From NCBI GenBank assembly GCA_035624085.1, contig DASPSE010000402.1, forward strand, positions 1-9,651: a stretch of 9,651 nt of DNA, in the 5' to 3' direction. A model generated the notes under the pieces. That model was given only the letters and a program-made list of their open reading frames with translations. It had not been told where the DNA came from and ran no database searches. This stretch comes from JAFAGX01 sp035624085. GTDB lineage: Bacteria > Acidobacteriota > Terriglobia > Terriglobales > Acidobacteriaceae. Positions 6,389-9,651 of this stretch are shown here, one piece after another. Position 1 is the first letter of the stretch. Every line of letters starts with the position of its first letter. Both the position numbers and the translations under genes were made by a program.

Positions 6389-7591
6389 TTAAGGTTTTGG
6401 TTGACTTGTGCCAAGGTAGAACGCCCCCGACGATCCCACCCACTCCATATTCTTATTGTGATCCACTCCCATCATCATTCCGCGGCCCATGCGCACAATG
6501 CTCATCACCGGCAAAAGCTCATCTACCCAGATGTACATAATCCGGACCTCAGCCTTGGTCAGGCCGAACGGCGTCTCGATCACCGGCTCGAAGTTCATCT
6601 TCTCCTGCAGAATGTACTCCGATCGCTTCTCGCTCGGTATGGCCGCCACGTCTTGTTTGGTCGGATTTATCAGCACACCCAAGCCCGCGAACGAGAATAA
6701 CGGCTTGACCACGTAATTCTGAAGATCATCGGGAATGCATTCTATGCGATCCAGAAATTGTGTCCGCGGCACGCACTCGTGCCGCAGAAATGGCAGCGAA
6801 AATTTGCTCATGCGAAAGTACCAGTTGGGATGCCCCGACCACTCCACGTTCAGCTCCTCGTCGAACCTAAAACCTAGTTTCAGATTCTTGCGCACTAACT
6901 CATCCACGATCGCACGGTTATAAATCCGCCGAATCAGAAACCGCTTGCCTTCCTTCTCGTAGAACAATTCTCTGCCGCGCTTTTCGATGTCGGTGATTGA
7001 CACCGTTGGAATTCCTAAAAACTTCTCTGTCAGTAGGAAATCCGGCAGCGTCTTCTGATGCAGCGGATCAATCTCCATCAGGACCACGTTTTGTGGGTCG
7101 TGACCGGCCAGGATTGCCCGCCGCAATAATTTCTTGTAGCTCTCCCAATCCAGCCCGCTGTGCAGATATTGCAGGCCTTTGTCCAGCTCGAAAATCTCTA
7201 TATACGCCTGCGACAATACGGCTTGGTAAGCATAAAGAGAAGGGAATCCCTGGAGCTCGACCAGTTTCGGTTGCAGCTTGCCGTGGGCATCGCGTACAAG
7301 TCCGAAGTCCACCTGGACGAACATCGGATGTGGCGCTTCATCAGGAACGTTGAAATCCGGCGGAATGGCCGCCAACGACACCTTGTGGTATTCGGCGGTC
7401 TCAAGCTGGTGGATCAGCTCCTTCCCATAATCAGACATTTGGTCGAGCAACGCCTTGGGAAAAAAGCACGGCGTCTCCGAGACGCGGAACTTCACCGGGG
7501 CCCCACACTGGTCTTCCATCGTCTTCAATAATCTCTGGTATTTTTCCGGAGTGAACTTCTCATTGAACTGCCTGCGCAAGGAAGGAATCAT
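6389..7591 (-). CDS. Uncharacterised conserved protein with ATP-grasp-like motifs
   Basis: From the ATG at 7591 the protein has 400 residues. A TTG at 7624 would add 11, but a -10-like TAGAAT at 7632-7627 would place the transcript start near that TTG, so the ATG is preferred. Numbering from the TTG, conserved-looking blocks are KLVELQGFPSLYAYQ (120-134), VVLMEIDPLHQKT (180-192), IRRIYNRAIVDEL (231-243), EWSGHPNWYFRMSKFSLPFL (261-280), NYVVKPLFSFAGLGV (303-317), YILQEKM (337-343), AEVRIMYIW (358-366) and NKNMEWVGSS (390-399). The Lys-plus-Gly loop, the hinge-like ILQEKM and the late N-x-N resemble the nucleotide and Mg sites of ATP-grasp ligases, which join a carboxylate to an amine or thiol. 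I recall close relatives annotated only as hypothetical in Bacteroidota and Acidobacteriota. Predicted cytoplasmic; substrate unknown. It stands alone, with convergent and tandem neighbours at a distance. Confidence 0.85.
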   Translation of the reverse strand: MIPSLRRQFNEKFTPEKYQRLLKTMEDQCGAPVKFRVSETPCFFPKALLDQMSDYGKELIHQLETAEYHKVSLAAIPPDFNVPDEAPHPMFVQVDFGLVRDAHGKLQPKLVELQGFPSLYAYQAVLSQAYIEIFELDKGLQYLHSGLDWESYKKLLRRAILAGHDPQNVVLMEIDPLHQKTLPDFLLTEKFLGIPTVSITDIEKRGRELFYEKEGKRFLIRRIYNRAIVDELVRKNLKLGFRFDEELNVEWSGHPNWYFRMSKFSLPFLRHECVPRTQFLDRIECIPDDLQNYVVKPLFSFAGLGVLINPTKQDVAAIPSEKRSEYILQEKMNFEPVIETPFGLTKAEVRIMYIWVDELLPVMSIVRMGRGMMMGVDHNKNMEWVGSSGAFYLGTSQPKP

Positions 7592-7626
7592 GGGCAAGGG
7601 CGCGACTTTAGTCGTGCCGGGCAATC

Positions 7627-7660
7627 ATTCTACAACTGTCATGTTTCACAAAGTGAAACA
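7627..7660 (-). promoter_or_regulatory. Promoter -10 with perfect palindromic operator, ATP-grasp-like gene
   Basis: TGTTTCAC (7642-7649), three As, then GTGAAACA (7653-7660) form a perfect 8+3+8 dyad. On the minus strand TAGAAT (7632 to 7627) matches the -10 consensus at five of six positions, and the dyad covers the place where the -35 box would be. No good -35 sequence is visible at the correct distance. This arrangement suggests either a repressor blocking the promoter or an activator replacing a poor -35 box. The binding protein is unknown and no candidate regulator gene is adjacent. Confidence 0.5.
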
Positions 7661-7685
7661 ATCATGAAGTCGAAGTTGAGGCGTC

Positions 7686-7733
7686 CAGCGGGCGTCAGAG
7701 CCCGCTGCCGAAATCCCGAGCGAAGTCGAGGGA
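7686..7733. repeat. GC-rich hairpin plus widespread-type intergenic repeat
   Basis: CAGCGGGC (7686-7693) and GCCCGCTG (7700-7707) make a perfect eight-base-pair stem with loop GTCAGA. It is followed by TCCCGAGCGAAGTCGAGGGA (7714-7733), a sequence I associate with dispersed repeats in many soil and environmental bacterial genomes. The association is from memory. No T run follows the stem on either strand, so it is not called a terminator. Confidence 0.45.
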
Positions 7734-7918
7734 GCCCAGGTTGCTATACAGCTCCTCCGGGCACGGCGAGGCATTCTCTAGCGTGGTGCCGCAGCACGCT
7801 TTTGTGCCCGGATCGGATATCGGAGCCCTATCCTGTCAATGAGCGTAATCGGAATTTGGCAACCATCACTCCGCACCTTGTATGCAATCCGAAATCGTGG
7901 GCGCTTGAGGCATCGGAT

Positions 7919-8089
7919 TCACAGTCTCATTTTTTCCCAAAATGACATTGGTCGTGCGAACAATATCAACTCGCCCGGTTTAGCCACTGCCTTCTGTTTC
8001 CCGCAGGTATTCGCAACAGTAACACCTGATTCGACAATTCTCCTGATCGAGTAGGAGGGTATCAGGCTCAGCGGGTTCGTCGTAGTGTC
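7919..8089 (-). pseudogene. In-frame C-terminal continuation of secreted-protein gene beyond TGA
   Basis: Immediately after the TGA at 8090-8092 the same reading frame stays open for 56 more codons, ending at a second TGA (7919-7921). The encoded segment looks like real protein: IPSYSIRRIVESGVTVANTC, then GKQKAVAKPGELILFARPMS and FWEKMRL. From memory, homologues of the upstream part carry a closely similar C-terminal block (PSYxVxxILESGIxxxNTCGK...PGEL...FxRPxSFWERM). The two halves therefore belong to one ancestral gene of about 168 codons. The stop replaces one codon, and GGA (Gly) to TGA is a simple single-base route because relatives tend to have Pro-Gly there. Without readthrough this part is not translated, as no start with a ribosome binding site precedes it. 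Confidence 0.75.
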
Positions 8090-8425
8090 TCAGGGAATCC
8101 GTTTCCCGTACAGTTGGCATGCTACGTGGAAGCCACCACAAGTGACCCTGATCTCGTCCGAGTACGCGGACACGCGAGCTGGCCAGTCTTGGCACGGAGT
8201 CTCGGCGAGAATCTCACCGTTACCGACGTGCAGCACTGCGATGCCGTCCTTGTTCGTTCCTGCCACCAAATTTGAGCCTCGCTCCGTCCCCACAAACACG
8301 TTCAGGCATTCATGGGCGATTGGTTTTCCATTATGGCCATTCACAACCCGGATGTGAATGTCCTGCGCCCGAGCCATCGATACGAACCCAAGGACAAACA
8401 CCAGCACACGAATGACGCAGTTCAT
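8090..8425 (-). CDS. Small secreted protein, N-terminal part, ended by premature in-frame TGA
   Basis: From ATG 8425 the frame encodes 111 residues before a TGA. Residues 1-20 are a clear signal peptide, a hydrophobic VIRVLVFVLGFVSM core ending in ARA before Gln-Asp, giving an exported product. The mature part (IHIRVVNGHNGKPIAHECLN onward) resembles a beta-sandwich carrier domain like the carboxypeptidase-regulatory type, with NKDGIAVLHVGNGEI as the typical second half. Four Cys residues in the mature part (40, 78, 96, 103) could form disulphides. Relatives I recall are about 165 residues, so this product is roughly one third short, and the missing third is present in frame downstream. A GTG at 8461 would add 12 basic residues before the signal peptide and is less likely. 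The aminopeptidase gene ends 112 bases upstream on the same strand. Function is unknown. If the stop is real, the product is probably nonfunctional or altered. Confidence 0.75.
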   Translation of the reverse strand: MNCVIRVLVFVLGFVSMARAQDIHIRVVNGHNGKPIAHECLNVFVGTERGSNLVAGTNKDGIAVLHVGNGEILAETPCQDWPARVSAYSDEIRVTCGGFHVACQLYGKRIP

Positions 8426-8433
8426 AAACAATT

Positions 8434-8450
8434 GCCGTCTACTCGACGGC
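8434..8450 (-). promoter_or_regulatory. Hairpin immediately upstream of the secreted-protein ATG
   Basis: GCCGTC and GACGGC form a perfect six-base-pair stem with a five-base loop, ending eight bases before the ATG at 8425 and occupying the usual Shine-Dalgarno position. On the minus strand it is followed by AATTGTTT, so it could act as a weak terminator after the aminopeptidase gene or as a block on translation. No good ribosome binding site for the secreted-protein gene is visible. Confidence 0.3.
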
Positions 8451-8537
8451 GGGCGCGGCACTGTAAATGCAAATGCCGCAATCAGGCGTTTCCACTCAAA
8501 AGCGCCAAGAATGAAGTTCCTGGGCGTCCGTCACAAT

Positions 8538-9584
8538 TCACGCTTCAATCAAAAACTGCCCGCCGCGCATGATCTGCTCGCCATCCACCCAGATATCAAA
8601 CTTCCTTCCCACTACATCGATGTGAGTGGACGAATACCAGTCCGCTCCGGTGTGCTCGCCGTAGGGATTGCCGAACGCGATATGCACGCCAGGATACTTC
8701 TCATCCTGCAGAATCTGCCCGATCACGTCTTTCAATTCAATATTGGTTCCAATCGCGAACTCGCCCACCCGATCGCTGTTCTCATCCGTGTGCGTATAGT
8801 TCCAAAAATCGCTTTCCAGTTCGCGATTTGCCGAATGGGCCTCGGTGACACGGTTCCCTTTCACCCGGATGGTTAGTGGCGTTTCATGCAGGTCGCCGAA
8901 CTTGGCGCAAAGCCAGTCCCCAACCACACCGTCGATCACAAACGTTCCGTTGACTTCCCCCGGCGTGGTGAACACTTCTCCGCCGGGCAGATTCCCCCAC
9001 TTTTCCGGGCTAATGAGTCCGCTCGTCTTCAGCCAGCGATAGTTCGGATTCAAATCAGCCACAAGCTCAGTACCTGCAGCGGTTCTTGCGCGGACGTGGG
9101 ACGCTTTTCGCACTAATTGCACGACCTTGCTGCTGATGCGATCCACTTTCAAAAAGTCGGCGCGCATTCCCTCCAGCATGATCTGCCGGTTGATGTTCAC
9201 CATGTGGGCATGGCGAATCCTCTTCCGGTTCACGATGCTCGTCATCTGCATGCGTGAATGCAGTTCGTTCGTCTGCGCCTGCACCGCAAAGATGCTGACT
9301 TGACTGGTTTCGAGATCCTCTGCAATTTCCTGCGGGAAATCGATCAGCGGCCGTACGGCCACATCTTCCAACAACCAAGCGCGGTATTTTGCTCCAACAC
9401 TTTCCAATTCGCGCACCATGCTGGCGGCGATCTCTTTCGTTACCTCATCGGTAATGACGGTGACTTTTTCGTCAGGCTGGATGCGCAGGCACACGTTCAC
9501 CGCATTGCGCGCCCCAGGGGTTAGCTCTGCATCAAAGGGGATTCTGCTGAGTTGCTGGTTGGTTTGAGTGATAGGAATGCTCAT
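8538..9584 (-). CDS. M29-family metallo-aminopeptidase (AmpS/AmpT-like)
   Basis: The 348-residue protein belongs to the M29 (thermophilic aminopeptidase) clan, cytoplasmic enzymes that remove N-terminal residues from peptides using two metal ions. Metal-ligand motifs are recognisable: Glu203 in NLPGGEVFTTP, Glu275 in VGEFAIGTN, His301 in GVHIAFGNPYG, and His321 plus Asp323 in STHIDVVG. The N-terminal half carries the family's Rossmann-like part (DEKVTVITDEVTKEIAASMV). Typical members have 365-420 residues, so this is a slightly short version with a compact N-terminal domain, but nothing essential is missing. The ATG at 9584 overlaps the TAA of the upstream gene by one base (TAATG), and AGGG lies just before it, so translation is probably coupled. 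Substrate preference cannot be read from the sequence. Confidence 0.92.
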   Translation of the reverse strand: MSIPITQTNQQLSRIPFDAELTPGARNAVNVCLRIQPDEKVTVITDEVTKEIAASMVRELESVGAKYRAWLLEDVAVRPLIDFPQEIAEDLETSQVSIFAVQAQTNELHSRMQMTSIVNRKRIRHAHMVNINRQIMLEGMRADFLKVDRISSKVVQLVRKASHVRARTAAGTELVADLNPNYRWLKTSGLISPEKWGNLPGGEVFTTPGEVNGTFVIDGVVGDWLCAKFGDLHETPLTIRVKGNRVTEAHSANRELESDFWNYTHTDENSDRVGEFAIGTNIELKDVIGQILQDEKYPGVHIAFGNPYGEHTGADWYSSTHIDVVGRKFDIWVDGEQIMRGGQFLIEA

Positions 9585-9651
9585 TACCCTACTTTTCTCG
9601 CGGAAGCCGTTGTGCTCTCCGCCACACCCGCTTCCGTCTCTTTAATAATGT
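9584..9651 (-). CDS. C-terminal end of an upstream gene, truncated by the window edge
   Basis: Reading the minus strand from the right edge, one frame stays open for 21 codons to a TAA at 9584-9586: IIKETEAGVAESTTASARKV and a final Gly. The Ala/Glu/Ser-rich tail and GC-rich third positions look like a genuine protein end. Its stop codon overlaps the aminopeptidase start by one base, a classic operon junction. The family cannot be identified from so little sequence. Confidence 0.6.
   Translation of the reverse strand, partial: IIKETEAGVAESTTASARKVG

Larger units (their letters stand above)
7592..7918. other. Intergenic region with operator, repeat and nested inverted repeats
   Basis: Besides the palindrome and the GC-rich hairpin listed separately, this stretch contains nested inverted repeats. 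Outer arms TCCGGGCAC (7756-7764) and GTGCCCGGA (7804-7812), nine perfect pairs, enclose AGCGTG (7780-7785) with CACGCT (7795-7800). A further AATCCGA (7886-7892) and TCGGATT (7913-7919) pair, 20-base loop, lies directly after the stop of the secreted-protein gene and may help end its transcript, although no T run follows on the minus strand. The open frame at 7664-7945 on the plus strand runs through repeat sequence and is not credible. Confidence 0.5.

Noticed and set aside
8090..8092. Selenocysteine insertion at the in-frame TGA
   Set aside because: No SECIS-like hairpin is evident just downstream, the site does not resemble a redox active site, and no selenoprotein family fits.
7980..8195. 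71-codon minus-strand frame suggesting a frameshift in the secreted-protein gene
   Set aside because: The true continuation of the gene is in the original frame beyond the TGA, so no frameshift is needed. This frame is a shadow.

Overview
The window is 9.65 kb of chromosomal bacterial DNA with moderate to fairly high GC content. No rRNA, tRNA, CRISPR array, transposase or phage gene is visible. The best guess for the source is an Acidobacteriota (Terriglobia-like) soil bacterium. This rests on three things: a lipoprotein with a CDSF/QEF-type exported domain, a small secreted protein of a type I associate with that phylum, and two kinds of degenerate intergenic repeat I associate with soil-bacterial genomes. 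The assignment is from memory and not proven by the sequence.

Layout. (1) 2-1327, plus: 3' part of an Amidohydrolase_3 (YtcJ-like) gene, cut by the window edge. (2) 1458-3560, minus: a complete hybrid histidine kinase (GAF, PAS, HisKA, HATPase, receiver). (3) 3741-4328, minus: a TetR/AcrR regulator upstream of the kinase in the same orientation. (4) 4347-5354: about 1 kb without a convincing gene, holding an operator-like region next to tetR, a consensus -35 box, several wobble-rich hairpins and a nine-base-period repeat. (5) 5355-6005, plus: a small predicted lipoprotein with a very good ribosome binding site. (6) 6006-6388: an intergenic stretch with what looks like the 3' remnant of a lost gene on the minus strand. 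(7) 6389-7591, minus: an uncharacterised protein with ATP-grasp-like motifs, preceded by a perfect 8+3+8 palindrome. (8) 7592-7918: palindrome, GC-rich hairpin and repeat material. (9) 7919-8425, minus: a small secreted-protein gene interrupted by an in-frame TGA at 8090-8092, with coding sequence continuing in the same frame for 56 codons. (10) 8538-9584, minus: an M29-family aminopeptidase. (11) 9584-9651, minus: the last 21 codons of another gene, whose TAA overlaps the aminopeptidase ATG.

Working together. The partial gene at the right edge and the aminopeptidase are very probably co-transcribed and translationally coupled. The TetR gene and the hybrid kinase could share a transcript, but a 180-base gap separates them and no output regulator is present. 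The remaining genes look like independent units. I do not see a defence system, biosynthetic cluster or mobile element. The points most worth checking are the in-frame TGA, the possible structured RNA at 4532-4800 and the operator in front of the ATP-grasp-like gene.
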